The notes beneath the pieces are model-generated. The model did not search any database. It saw only the letters and a program-made list of their open reading frames with translations, and had not been told where the DNA came from. Positions 17,419-25,775 of a stretch of DNA of 64,000 bases are shown one piece after another (position 1 is the first letter of the stretch; each line of letters starts with the position of its first letter). The stretch comes from Pseudomonas viciae (GTDB taxonomy: Bacteria; Pseudomonadota; Gammaproteobacteria; Pseudomonadales; Pseudomonadaceae). A program made the position numbers and the translations under genes. The stretch covers positions 4,662,001 through 4,726,000 of the forward strand of contig NZ_CP035088.1 in NCBI RefSeq assembly GCF_004786035.1, given 5' to 3'.

Positions 17419-18729
17419 CTACAACTCGATGCGCTCGACCTTCCCCACCAGCAGGATGTAGGACAGCGCGCCAATCAATGCCAGAACGGCGATATAGGTG
17501 ATGGCCGGGGCAAACGAATCGCCGCTGGCGAGGAACCCAATGACAATCGGCGTGGTGATGGCCGCCAGGTTGCCGATGAAGTTGAACACCCCACCCGTCA
17601 ACCCGAGCAGCCGTGCTGGGGCCAACGTGGAAACCAGCGACCAGGTGATCGACGCCAGGCCATTGCCGAAGAACGCCAAGGCCAGGAATGCGATGACCAG
17701 CGGCGTCGATTCGACGAAATTGGCGCCGATGATCGACGTGGAGATCAGCAGCCCGCCGATGATCGGCAGCTTGCGCGCGAATCCCACGCTGGTGCCACGA
17801 CGGATCAGCCAGTCGGAAAAGAACCCGGAACACAGCACGCCGACAAACGCCGCAAGGAACGGCAACGACGCCAGCAGGCCGGACTTGATGAAGTCCATGC
17901 CGCGATATTTCACCAGGTAGGTCGGGAACCAGGTCAGGAAAAACCACAGCGTGGAGTTGAGGCAGAACTGTCCCAGGTAAATGCCCCACAACTTGCGTTG
18001 GGTCAGGACGATCCCCAGGTCGGCCCAGCTGAATTTTGCCTTGGCCTTCGCGGTATCGGCCTGGATATCGACTAATCCGCCACCTTCGCGGATCAGTTCG
18101 ATTTCAGCCGCATTGGCCCCTTTGAAGTCCCGTGGTTCGCGATAAACCGCGTACCAGATCAGCGCCCAGAGAATGCCCACCGCGCCCGTGGCGACAAACA
18201 CCATGTGCCAGCCGAACGCATGTTGCAGCCAGGCCAATACCGGCGTCAGGAAGGCCAACCCGACGAACTGCCCGGAGGTGTAGAAACCGATGGCCGTGGC
18301 CCGCTCGCGCTCAGGAAACCAGGTGGTGACCACGCGACTGTTGATCGGATACGCCGGCGCTTCCAGCGCACCCACCGCCATGCGCAGCACGAACAGCGCG
18401 ATGAAACTGGCGGCGAAGCCAAGCATCACCGTGGCCACCGACCACAGCAGCAGCGCCACACTGTAAAGAATGCGCGGCGGCACCCGGTCCACCAGCCAGC
18501 CACCAGGAATCTGCATGGCCGCGTAGGTCCAGCCGAACGCCGAGAAAATCAGCCCGACATGAATCGGATCGATGCCCAGGTCACTGGTCAGTGCGGGAGC
18601 GGCAATTGAGAGGTTACTGCGGTCCAGGTAATTGATCACCACGGTGATGAACAGCAGGACCATGATGAAAAAACGCTTGCGGCTGGGCGTCACCAACGAC
18701 GCTTGCGCGCTCAGGGTGTGCGCTTGCAT
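17419..18729 (-). CDS. dgoT: MFS transporter, D-galactonate (DgoT-like) anion:cation symporter
   Basis: A 436-residue protein with about 12 hydrophobic segments. The start MQAHTLSAQAS at 18729 has GAGG about 8 bases upstream. The ACS-family signature is visible in VVINYLDRSNLSIAAP (residues about 32-47) and GWTYAAMQIPGGWLVDRVP. DgoT-type proteins import D-galactonate or related hexonates with protons. It follows dgoD by 187 bases containing a REP pair, giving the order K-A-D-T as in the E. coli dgo operon. Substrate is inferred from that context; related hexuronate carriers look similar. Confidence 0.85.
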   Translation of the reverse strand: MQAHTLSAQASLVTPSRKRFFIMVLLFITVVINYLDRSNLSIAAPALTSDLGIDPIHVGLIFSAFGWTYAAMQIPGGWLVDRVPPRILYSVALLLWSVATVMLGFAASFIALFVLRMAVGALEAPAYPINSRVVTTWFPERERATAIGFYTSGQFVGLAFLTPVLAWLQHAFGWHMVFVATGAVGILWALIWYAVYREPRDFKGANAAEIELIREGGGLVDIQADTAKAKAKFSWADLGIVLTQRKLWGIYLGQFCLNSTLWFFLTWFPTYLVKYRGMDFIKSGLLASLPFLAAFVGVLCSGFFSDWLIRRGTSVGFARKLPIIGGLLISTSIIGANFVESTPLVIAFLALAFFGNGLASITWSLVSTLAPARLLGLTGGVFNFIGNLAAITTPIVIGFLASGDSFAPAITYIAVLALIGALSYILLVGKVERIEL

Positions 18730-18803
18730 GTGAGGTGCCTCTTTTTATGTTTATTGAGGAATCGGGCGCATTGCTGGAGATCTCCCTGTTTAAGGAGATC
18801 GAG

Positions 18804-18892
18804 TGTGGGAGCGGGCTTGCTCGCGAAGAGGGTGTGTCAGTTAGCGGATGTATTACTGACACACCGTCTTCGCGAGCAAGCCCGCTCCCACA
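18804..18892. repeat. REP palindrome pair (REPIN) inside the dgo cluster
   Basis: Inverted copies of TGTGGGAGCGGGCTTGCTCG with a spacer of about 43 bases lie between dgoD and dgoT. In the transcript they can form a long hairpin that would protect dgoKAD RNA from 3' decay or lower dgoT expression. Confidence 0.9.
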
Positions 18893-18916
18893 TTTAAACC
18901 GAGTGAGTCAGAGCAC

Positions 18917-20065
18917 TCACCACTCAGCAAAACTACCATCGGCATGCCGCCAGATCGGATTGCGCCAGCGGTGGCCGATGGCCGCGCGTTCGATGACGTA
19001 TTCCTCATTGATCTCAATGCCCAGGCCCGGGCCGTTGGGGATTTTCACGAAGCCTTTGTCGTAGTCGAACACCTGCGGATCCTTGATGTAATCCAGCAGG
19101 TCGTTGCTCTCGTTGTAGTGGATGCCCAGGCTCTGTTCCTGGATGAACGCGTTGTAGCAAACCGCGTCCAATTGCAGGCACGCCGCCAGGGCGATCGGGC
19201 CCAGCGGGCAGTGCAGCGCCAGCGCTACATCGTAGGCTTCGGCCATGTTGGCGATCTTGCGGGTTTCGGTGATGCCACCGGCATGGGACGCATCCGGCTG
19301 GATGATGTCCACGTAGCCTTCGCTGAGCACCCGCTTGAAATCCCAGCGGGAAAACAGCCGCTCGCCCAGGGCAATCGGGGTACTGGTCAGCGGCGCCAGT
19401 TCTTTTAGGGCCTCGTAGTTTTCGCTGAGCACCGGCTCTTCGATGAACATCAATTTGTAGGGGTCGAGTTCCTTCATCAGCACCTTGGCCATCGGCTTGT
19501 GCACGCGACCGTGGAAGTCCACGCCAATGCCGACGTTCGGCCCGACCGCGTCCCGCACCGCCGCGACGTTGGCCAAGGCCAGGTCGACTTTTTCAAAGGA
19601 GTCGAGAAATTGCAGCTCTTCGGTGCCGTTCATCTTCACTGCGGTGAAGCCCCGCGCCACCGCCTCTTTCGCCGCACGGGCGGTGTCGGCCGGCCGGTCG
19701 CCGCCGATCCACGAATACACACGGATCTTGTCGCGCACCTGGCCGCCCAGCAAGTCGCTGACCGACACGCCCAGGGCCTTGCCCTTGATGTCCCATAGTG
19801 CCTGGTCAATGCCGGCCAACGCGCTCATGTGGATCGCCCCGCCCCGGTAGAAGCCGCCGCGATACAACACCGTCCAGATATCTTCGATGTTGCGTGGGTC
19901 TTTGCCGATCAGGTAGTCGGACAGTTCCTCGACGGCCGCCGCCACCGTATGGGCACGACCTTCGACCACGGGCTCGCCCCAGCCGGTCACGCCTTCGTCA
20001 GTTTCGATCTTGAGGAAGCACCAGCGCGGCGGAACGATAAACGTGGTCAGTTTGGTGATTTTCAT
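18917..20065 (-). CDS. dgoD: D-galactonate dehydratase
   Basis: A 382-residue enolase-superfamily enzyme, the same length as E. coli DgoD. Metal and acid/base positions are visible in [14 protein letters not shown] (Asp and His), [20 protein letters not shown] and [13 protein letters not shown], with [12 protein letters not shown] close to the end. It converts D-galactonate to 2-dehydro-3-deoxy-D-galactonate. It lies 49 bases after dgoA and belongs to the dgoKAD transcript. The ribosome site is weak (GAGAGA), so translation may depend on the upstream genes. Confidence 0.95.
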   Translation of the reverse strand: MKITKLTTFIVPPRWCFLKIETDEGVTGWGEPVVEGRAHTVAAAVEELSDYLIGKDPRNIEDIWTVLYRGGFYRGGAIHMSALAGIDQALWDIKGKALGVSVSDLLGGQVRDKIRVYSWIGGDRPADTARAAKEAVARGFTAVKMNGTEELQFLDSFEKVDLALANVAAVRDAVGPNVGIGVDFHGRVHKPMAKVLMKELDPYKLMFIEEPVLSENYEALKELAPLTSTPIALGERLFSRWDFKRVLSEGYVDIIQPDASHAGGITETRKIANMAEAYDVALALHCPLGPIALAACLQLDAVCYNAFIQEQSLGIHYNESNDLLDYIKDPQVFDYDKGFVKIPNGPGLGIEINEEYVIERAAIGHRWRNPIWRHADGSFAEW

Positions 20066-20114
20066 CTTGTTGTCTCTCTTATCAGATGCAGCGCACGGGG
20101 CGCTGGAAAAGTCT

Positions 20115-20735
20115 TCAGTTCAAGGCATTCCACGCGGCCACGTAGGCCTTGGCGCGCACCGCCACTTCGTCCGCCGTCAGGCCCGGCTTGAACAGTCCGG
20201 AACCGAGGCCGAAACCCTTGACGCCGGCCTCGACGAACACCGCCATGTTGTCCGGCGTGATCCCGCCCACCGGCACCAGCACGGTCCCCGTGGGCAACAC
20301 CGCCAGCCAGGCCTTGACCACCGCCGGGCCCATTTGCTCGGCCGGGAACATCTTCAGCACATGGGCGCCTTCGGCCAGTGCGGCAAAGGCTTCGGTGGGC
20401 GTGGCAACGCCGGGCGACAAGTACAGCCCTGCCGCTTTCGCCGCCCGCAGCACCTTAGGATCGCTGTGGGGCATCACGATGACTTGACCGCCAGCGGCTT
20501 TCACTTGCTCGACCTGTTCCGGCGTGAGCACCGTGCCGGCACCGATCAGGCAATCGGCGGGCAACGTACTGCGCAGGATGCGGATACTTTCGTACGGCTC
20601 GGGAGAGTTAAGCGGTACTTCGATGACGCGAAATCCGGCGCCATAAAGGACTTCGCCGATAGCGGCGGCCTCGTCCGGACGCAGACCGCGCAAAATTGCG
20701 ATCAGCCCGTTGTGCGCCAGTGCTTGTGTGAGCAT
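20115..20735 (-). CDS. dgoA: 2-dehydro-3-deoxy-6-phosphogalactonate aldolase
   Basis: The start at 20735 ([17 protein letters not shown]) has GGAGGT 6 bases upstream and gives 206 residues, the normal KDPGal aldolase length. The class I aldolase lysine is in [12 protein letters not shown] (residue about 126), and [11 protein letters not shown] and GGITPDN are conserved phosphate-site pieces. It splits KDPGal into pyruvate and glyceraldehyde 3-phosphate. The gene starts 17 bases after dgoK. Confidence 0.95.
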   Translation of the reverse strand: MLTQALAHNGLIAILRGLRPDEAAAIGEVLYGAGFRVIEVPLNSPEPYESIRILRSTLPADCLIGAGTVLTPEQVEQVKAAGGQVIVMPHSDPKVLRAAKAAGLYLSPGVATPTEAFAALAEGAHVLKMFPAEQMGPAVVKAWLAVLPTGTVLVPVGGITPDNMAVFVEAGVKGFGLGSGLFKPGLTADEVAVRAKAYVAAWNALN

Positions 20736-20752
20736 GTCAGACCTCCAGTCGT

Positions 20753-21736
20753 TTAACGCGATGCGGTGGAATCGAGCAGCCCGGCCGCCACGGCCAGTTG
20801 CCACAAACCACGCTCGGTGGCCTGTTCGGCCAGGGTCACCCGGGCAAAACCGCAGGCGTCGAGGGCCCGTTGATAACGGGCGCAGAGTTGGGAATTGCCG
20901 ATCAGTACCACGGCCGGCAGGTGGATGCTGTCGCGGCGCCGGCGTTGTACGGTGGCCAGCGCCGTCAGCTCATGACCGATCAACAGGCCAGAGAGGTAGT
21001 CCGCCTGGGCGCTAGCCATCAGTTCGCCGGTCAAGCCCAGGCTGCGGGCGCTGAACACGGTGGACAACGGGCCGATCTGGCCATCCACCGACAACGCCAC
21101 TTGCACGCCACGATCAAAGGCCAGGCCGTCGAACGTCGCGCTACGCTGCTGGGTACGGCCGAGAATGCTGTGGTCGCTGAGCACGGCGAAGATCTCACCG
21201 GTCATGAAGGTGTCGAAATGCTCGATGCAACCATCGGCCACTTCCACCCATTTCGAGTGACTGCCGGGCAGGCCGATCAGCACGGCTTCGTCCGGCAGGC
21301 TGTGCAAGGCACCGAGCACTTGGGTCTCTTCACCGCGCATGACATTGGGCAAGCGTGAACGCTGGATCACCCCAGGCACGATATGCACATCAACGCCGCG
21401 AAGACTCCGAACGGTTTGTAGGGAATGTCCGAGATTGGCGACGTTGGCGGGTGTGTCGCAGTAAGGCGCTTCGCGCCAGCCCTGAGCACTGCCGACCATG
21501 CCGCAGGCAATGACAGGCAAGCCAGGCTGTGCATCGAGCCAGTCGCCGCAGGCCTCATCGAAGGCCAATTCGAAGCCGTCGACGCACACCCGGCCGGCCA
21601 GGGTTCGCGGCCCGGAGGGCAACTGCATGATCCCCGTCGACAGCGAGCGCTGTTCGAGCACCTCGCCACCGGCGGCGAGTTTGTAAGCCCGTAATGAGGT
21701 GGTCCCCCAATCGAGCGCGATCAATTGCGCCTGCAT
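20753..21736 (-). CDS. dgoK: 2-dehydro-3-deoxygalactonokinase
   Basis: A 327-residue kinase of the ASKHA fold with the N-terminal phosphate loop ALDWGTTSLRAY and the second motif IGLPGSHSKWVEV. It phosphorylates 2-dehydro-3-deoxygalactonate with ATP. The ATG at 21736 is chosen because AGGTGA lies 5 bases upstream; the GTG at 21745 lies within that ribosome site. It is the first gene of the dgoKAD(T) transcript and has a promoter module nearly identical to that of the SDR-araFGH cluster. Confidence 0.93.
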   Translation of the reverse strand: MQAQLIALDWGTTSLRAYKLAAGGEVLEQRSLSTGIMQLPSGPRTLAGRVCVDGFELAFDEACGDWLDAQPGLPVIACGMVGSAQGWREAPYCDTPANVANLGHSLQTVRSLRGVDVHIVPGVIQRSRLPNVMRGEETQVLGALHSLPDEAVLIGLPGSHSKWVEVADGCIEHFDTFMTGEIFAVLSDHSILGRTQQRSATFDGLAFDRGVQVALSVDGQIGPLSTVFSARSLGLTGELMASAQADYLSGLLIGHELTALATVQRRRRDSIHLPAVVLIGNSQLCARYQRALDACGFARVTLAEQATERGLWQLAVAAGLLDSTASR

Positions 21737-21776
21737 CCGCTTCACCTGTTTTGTTTTTTGGCAGTGAGTGAGACGG

Positions 21777-21806
21777 ACTATAAACCTGGGCGCGATTAAA
21801 TCTCAA
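21777..21806 (-). promoter_or_regulatory. Promoter of dgoKADT
   Basis: On the minus strand TTGAGA (21801-21806) and TATAGT (21777-21782) are 18 bases apart. RNA would start near 21770, about 35 bases before the dgoK ATG. The same boxes with the same spacing occur at 29561-29590. Confidence 0.7.
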
Positions 21807-21820
21807 TATATAAATATCAC

Positions 21821-21835
21821 TCCCATATAGTGGGA
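21821..21835. promoter_or_regulatory. Palindromic operator upstream of dgoK
   Basis: TCCCA-TATAG-TGGGA is a perfect 5-base inverted repeat centred about 22 bases upstream of the -35 box. It is followed downstream by the AT-rich segment shared with the second copy at 29605. The binding protein is not identified; the IclR-type protein at 16556 and the GntR-type protein at 30493 are the candidates. Confidence 0.6.
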
Positions 21836-21924
21836 TATAAAGATCACCTACAAAGCCAATCGCCATTCAGCCACGACCCTGCTACGTTTCCTGTCCGGAC
21901 GCCTTAGAATTCAGGGAACAAGTG

Positions 21925-22557
21925 ATGGGACAACTGCTGAAAATCCTCGGTCGTACTTCCTCGATCAACGTCAGAAAAGTGCTGTGGACCTGCCAGGAAC
22001 TGGAAATAACCTACGAGCGTGAGGACTGGGGTATCGGCTTTACGCCGACCCATGATCCAGCGTTCCTGGCCCTCAATCCCAATGCCCAGGTGCCGGTGAT
22101 CATTGATGAGAACGGCGTGCTCTGGGAGTCAAATACCATCTGCCGCTACTTGGTAGGCAAGAACGGACGCAGCGACTTACTGCCCCTTGAGCCTGCAGCC
22201 CGGGCCCGCGTTGAACAGTGGATGGACTGGCAGGCAACGGAACTCAACCCGTCATGGGGCTACGCGTTCCACGCGCTGGTGCGCAAGAATCCGGATTTCC
22301 AGGACCCGCAGCGCATTGCCGCCGGCATCAAAGGCTGGAACGAGAAGATGGGTTTGTTGGAACAACAGTTGAACCGCACCGGCGCCTACGTGGCCGGTGC
22401 GCAGTTTTCCCTCGCGGACGTGCTCATCGGCCTGTCTGTGCATCGCTGGCGCCAGACGCCCATGGAGCGTCCCGACTATCCGGCCGTGGCCGCCTACTGC
22501 AAACGCCTCGAACGGCGGCCGGGGTTTGCCGAATACGCATCCGCGGCACACTCATGA
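21925..22557 (+). CDS. Glutathione S-transferase family protein
   Basis: A 210-residue protein with a thioredoxin-like N-terminal domain (SSINVRKVLWTCQELEI; NPNAQVPVIID; WESNTICRYL, residues about 8-75) and an all-helical C-terminal domain (SLADVLIGLSVHRW). The ATG at 21925 has AGGGA 7 bases upstream. The overall pattern is that of the bacterial theta/beta-like GST group. The substrate is unknown. It is the first of several plus-strand genes placed between the dgo operon and the araFGH-like operon. Confidence 0.9.
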   Translation: MGQLLKILGRTSSINVRKVLWTCQELEITYEREDWGIGFTPTHDPAFLALNPNAQVPVIIDENGVLWESNTICRYLVGKNGRSDLLPLEPAARARVEQWMDWQATELNPSWGYAFHALVRKNPDFQDPQRIAAGIKGWNEKMGLLEQQLNRTGAYVAGAQFSLADVLIGLSVHRWRQTPMERPDYPAVAAYCKRLERRPGFAEYASAAHS

Positions 22558-22562
22558 AGCAC

Positions 22563-23045
22563 TCAGTTGCCGTGGGCGAAATCCCGTAGCACCTTGCCAT
22601 CCATCCGGTAGCGCACCCACTCTTCCTGGGGTTGCGCACCGAGGGATTTGTAGAAGTCGATGGCCGGGGTGTTCCAGTCCAGCACGCTCCACTCGAAGCG
22701 ACCGCAATCGTTGTCACAGGCAATCTTCGCCAGATGCCGCAACAGTGTCTTGCCCGCTCCGCCACCGCGCTGGTCAGGCGTGATGTACAAGTCTTCAAGG
22801 TACAGGCAGTTGCTGCCCAGCCAGGTGGAATAGCTGAAGAAAAACACCGCAAAACCAATCGGCACGCCGTCCCGCAGGCAGATCAGCCCATGGGCGGTCG
22901 CGCCTTCGCTGAACAGACTGCGTTCGATGTCAGCCACACTGGCAATGACTTCGTGGCGAGCCTTTTCGTAATCGGCCAACTCAGTGATGAAAGCAAGGAT
23001 TTGAGGCGCATCGCTGGGTTGCGCAGGACGGATCTCGATCGACAT
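22563..23045 (-). CDS. GNAT-family N-acetyltransferase (diamine acetyltransferase-like)
   Basis: A 160-residue GNAT protein. The acetyl-CoA loop is in ITPDQRGGGAGKTLLRHL (residues about 92-109), and LYLEDLYI and WSVLDWNTPAIDFYKSLGA are typical of the spermidine/spermine acetyltransferase-like group. It would transfer acetyl to an amine or amino acid derivative. It converges with the GST gene, 5 bases apart. Exact substrate unknown. Confidence 0.88.
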   Translation of the reverse strand: MSIEIRPAQPSDAPQILAFITELADYEKARHEVIASVADIERSLFSEGATAHGLICLRDGVPIGFAVFFFSYSTWLGSNCLYLEDLYITPDQRGGGAGKTLLRHLAKIACDNDCGRFEWSVLDWNTPAIDFYKSLGAQPQEEWVRYRMDGKVLRDFAHGN

Positions 23046-23154
23046 GAACAGGCCTTGTAGCCAATTGAAAGCGCCATACTAAGCCGCCACAGGGCGCTCG
23101 TCACACATGAAAAAGAACATCTCCATCGAAGTACCTGCAAACAAAGGATCTGTC

Positions 23155-23808
23155 ATGACCGCCGCCTTTGCGCCACTACAAACCGTCGCCGCTCAATTGT
23201 TACCCCATGCGCTGGAGCCTTCGGAGGACGGCGCGCACGATCTGTCGCACCTGCAACGGGTCTGGCACAACGTGCGTACCCTCCAGGGTCATGAGGGCGG
23301 TGATCTGTCTATTCTGCTGGCGGCGACGTTGCTGCATGACTGCGTGGCTGTGGAAAAGAACTCACCCTTGCGCGCCCAGGCTTCTCGACTGGCGGCAGAC
23401 AAGGCATCGACCCTGTTGTCGACGCTGAACTGGCCAGACGAAAAAATCAGTGCCGTCGCCCATGCCATCGAAGCTCACAGTTTCTCGGCCAATATTCCTG
23501 CCGTCACGCTCGAAGCAAAAATCCTCCAGGACGCCGACCGCCTCGACTCACTGGGCTTGCTCGGAGTCGCGCGGACGTTCTACGTTGCCGGACGCATGGG
23601 CAGTGCGCTCTACGATCCCGAGGATCCGCAAGCCAAGTCGCGAGATTATGATGATCGTCGTTTCTGCCTCGATCATTTCCAGACCAAGTTGTTGCACCTG
23701 GCCGACGGTTTCCAGACCGTCACCGGGCAACACATGGCGCAGGTCCGTCACGAAAAGCTAAAAGGCTTCATGGAGCAATTCATCGAAGAAGCCGGACTCG
23801 ACGCCTAG
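23155..23808 (+). CDS. HD-domain phosphohydrolase-like protein
   Basis: A 217-residue protein. The ATG at 23155 is used because AAAGGA lies 7 bases upstream. The HD metal pattern is visible as H in AHDLSHLQRVW, HD in TLLHDCVAVEK, and D in KILQDADRLDSLG. These resemble the YedJ/YpgQ-type HD family, whose members hydrolyse nucleotides or related phosphates. The in vivo substrate is not known. Confidence 0.88.
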   Translation: MTAAFAPLQTVAAQLLPHALEPSEDGAHDLSHLQRVWHNVRTLQGHEGGDLSILLAATLLHDCVAVEKNSPLRAQASRLAADKASTLLSTLNWPDEKISAVAHAIEAHSFSANIPAVTLEAKILQDADRLDSLGLLGVARTFYVAGRMGSALYDPEDPQAKSRDYDDRRFCLDHFQTKLLHLADGFQTVTGQHMAQVRHEKLKGFMEQFIEEAGLDA

Positions 23809-23891
23809 ACCATTCGTCGCGCCCGAGGCACCAACGCAAATCCAGCGCAGCCCAAGACCAGGCAAGCATTCTGAAAAATGGAGGCGACACC

Positions 23892-24236
23892 ATGATCACT
23901 TCAAGGCTGACTGCACTCACATTGGCCACGCTGCTGTCCTCGGTGGCCTTCGCGGCCTCTACCTCCGGCACCGGGCCGACCGATCCCGTGGAGCCGCCCA
24001 ACTCCCCCGCCACGCAAGGCCTGCCCAAGTTGAACACCGACGGCACCGGCGGCGGCCTGAACAATGGCCAGCCACCGGCCACCGGCACCGATCCGCGGGT
24101 GCAGGGTAATGACACGGGGCGCCAGGGGGGCATGAATACACCGGACTCGACCACGCCTGATAACGCCGAGACTGGGGTAGGCTCGAAAACCACAACCGGT
24201 GGTTCGGGCTCCGAAGGTGGCGCCGCCAGCCAGTAG
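23892..24236 (+). CDS. Small secreted Gly/Thr/Pro-rich protein, function unknown
   Basis: A 114-residue protein with a signal peptide (MITSRLTALTLATLLSSVAFA) and a mature part that is low-complexity, rich in Gly, Thr, Pro and Asn (GTDPRVQGNDTGRQGGMN), with no cysteine and no hydrophobic segment. GGAGGCGACACC precedes the ATG. Such composition suggests an unfolded periplasmic or secreted protein. I do not recognise a family. Confidence 0.7.
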   Translation: MITSRLTALTLATLLSSVAFAASTSGTGPTDPVEPPNSPATQGLPKLNTDGTGGGLNNGQPPATGTDPRVQGNDTGRQGGMNTPDSTTPDNAETGVGSKTTTGGSGSEGGAASQ

Positions 24237-24268
24237 CCTCTGCCCGGACATTTGAGGAGGAACATCCC

Positions 24269-24649
24269 ATGCCTCGTGGAAGCAAAGAAAAATACACCGC
24301 CGAGCAAAAGCGCAAGGCCGAACACATTGAAAAGAGTTATGAGAAAAAGGGCGTGTCCGAGAACGAGGCCGAGGCACGGGCTTGGGCAACGGTGAACAAG
24401 CAGTCCGGTGGCGGCGAACGTTCTGGTGGCTCTGGCAAGGAAAAACCGGCGGCGGCCAAGAAAACCGACCGCAAGGAATCAGCCCGCCGCGCCGCCAAGA
24501 CCCGCGAAGGTCACCCGCGCACCAGCAAAGCCTCCCACGGGACCCAGACCGTGGACAGCCTGATGAAGGAGGCCCGGGCGAAAAATATTCCCGGGCGCTC
24601 GAAGATGCGCAAGCAGGAATTGGTCGAAGCGTTGCGCAAGGCGGGGTGA
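24269..24649 (+). CDS. Small basic protein with a Rho-N/SAP-like C-terminus
   Basis: A 126-residue, highly charged protein with a strong GAGGAGG ribosome site. Residues 1-50 (KYTAEQKRKAEHIEKSYEKKG and AEARAWATVNKQSGGG) resemble a ChaB-like or plasmid-stabilisation-annotated family. The middle is a Lys/Ala/Gly linker. The end (DSLMKEARAKNIPGRSKMRK) resembles the Rho N-terminal or SAP helix-extension-helix that binds nucleic acid. It could be a nucleoid-associated protein; this is inference. It follows the small secreted protein by 32 bases. Confidence 0.75.
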   Translation: MPRGSKEKYTAEQKRKAEHIEKSYEKKGVSENEAEARAWATVNKQSGGGERSGGSGKEKPAAAKKTDRKESARRAAKTREGHPRTSKASHGTQTVDSLMKEARAKNIPGRSKMRKQELVEALRKAG

Positions 24650-24670
24650 TCGTTGGCGTCAGGGAGGACG

Positions 24671-24770
24671 CTATCGCGAGCAAGCCCGCTCCCACATTGG
24701 GTCTGTGCTGTGCCGAGGTTCTGAGCCCTGACACCAAAACCTGTGGGAGCGGGCTTGCTCGCGATAGCGG
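24671..24770. repeat. REP pair in reversed arrangement
   Basis: Here CGCGAGCAAGCCCGCTCCCACA comes first and its complement follows after about 50 bases, the opposite polarity from the pairs at 14326, 18804 and 31324. It lies between the convergent basic-protein gene and araH and may form a bidirectional stem. Confidence 0.88.
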
Positions 24771-24797
24771 TAGAGCAATCGCCAACGATCTCTGTTT

Positions 24798-25766
24798 TCA
24801 GCGTTGCTTCAAGCGGTCAATCACCACCGCCAGCAGCAGGATCGAGCCGCGAATGACGTATTGGTAGAAAGTGTCGATGTTCTTCAGGTTCATCGCGTTT
24901 TCGATGATTGCCAGAATCAGCACACCGGCGATGACATGGCGGATCATGCCGATACCACCGCTCAACGACACGCCGCCGAGCACGCAGGCCGAGATTACGG
25001 TCAGTTCGAAGCCCTGGCCGATCATCGGCTGGCCCGAAGTCATGCGCGACGCCAGGATCACCCCGGCCAAGGCACCGATCACGCCATGGACGGCGAAGAT
25101 GATGATTTTGGTGCGATCAACGTTCACCCCGGCCAACAATGCCGCTTCCTGGTTGCCACCGATGGCCATGGTGTTGCGCCCGTAGGTGGTGTAGTTCAGC
25201 AGCCAGCCGAAAAACAGAAAGCAGACGATGGTGATCAGGATCGGCACCGGCACGCCAAACATCTGGCCATTGCCGAATACAAAGAACGATTCCTGGGACA
25301 CCCCCACCGCTTTGCCGTTGGCAAAAATGTAGGCCAGGCCACGGACGATCTGCATGGTCGCCAATGTGGTGATCAACGCATTGACCCGCAACTTGGCGAT
25401 GACGATGCCGTTGATCAGGCCAACGATCAGCCCCATCACCAGCGCTGCGCTGATGCCGAGGAACACGCTGTTGGTGTCACGCATCACCACCGCCGCAACC
25501 ACGCCGGCACAAGCGATCACCGAGCCGACCGACAAGTCGAAGTGTCCGGACGCCAGGCAATACAACATGGTGCAGGCGGCGATGCCGGTGGTGGAAATCG
25601 CCAGGCCCAGTCCGCGCATGTTCAGCGGCGACAGGAAGTTGTCGATCATCAGGGTGCAGAGCACGAAGATGCCGACGGCCGCCAGCAGCATGACCCAGTC
25701 ATCCAGGAAGCGACGCAGGTCCAGGGGTTTGCGTGCCGTTGGCAGTGCATTGTTTTGAATGGTCAT
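24798..25766 (-). CDS. araH: Arabinose/galactose-type ABC transporter permease (AraH-like)
   Basis: A 322-residue membrane protein with 8-10 hydrophobic segments, of the ribose/arabinose permease family. Conserved pieces are LASGHFDLSVGSV, LRVNALITTLATMQIVRGL and the cytoplasmic loop TTYGRNTMAIGGNQEAALLAGVNV that contacts the ATPase. GAGAGG precedes the ATG and the gene starts 9 bases after araG. It forms the channel of the importer with AraG and AraF. The dgo context suggests that D-galactose is a main cargo. Confidence 0.9.
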   Translation of the reverse strand: MTIQNNALPTARKPLDLRRFLDDWVMLLAAVGIFVLCTLMIDNFLSPLNMRGLGLAISTTGIAACTMLYCLASGHFDLSVGSVIACAGVVAAVVMRDTNSVFLGISAALVMGLIVGLINGIVIAKLRVNALITTLATMQIVRGLAYIFANGKAVGVSQESFFVFGNGQMFGVPVPILITIVCFLFFGWLLNYTTYGRNTMAIGGNQEAALLAGVNVDRTKIIIFAVHGVIGALAGVILASRMTSGQPMIGQGFELTVISACVLGGVSLSGGIGMIRHVIAGVLILAIIENAMNLKNIDTFYQYVIRGSILLLAVVIDRLKQR

Positions 25767-25775
25767 GATTACCTC

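Noticed and set aside
18730..18803. Additional TCCCA-N5-TGGGA operator upstream of dgoT
   Set aside because: I searched the gaps before dgoT, iclR, dgoD and gntR by eye and found no further copy.
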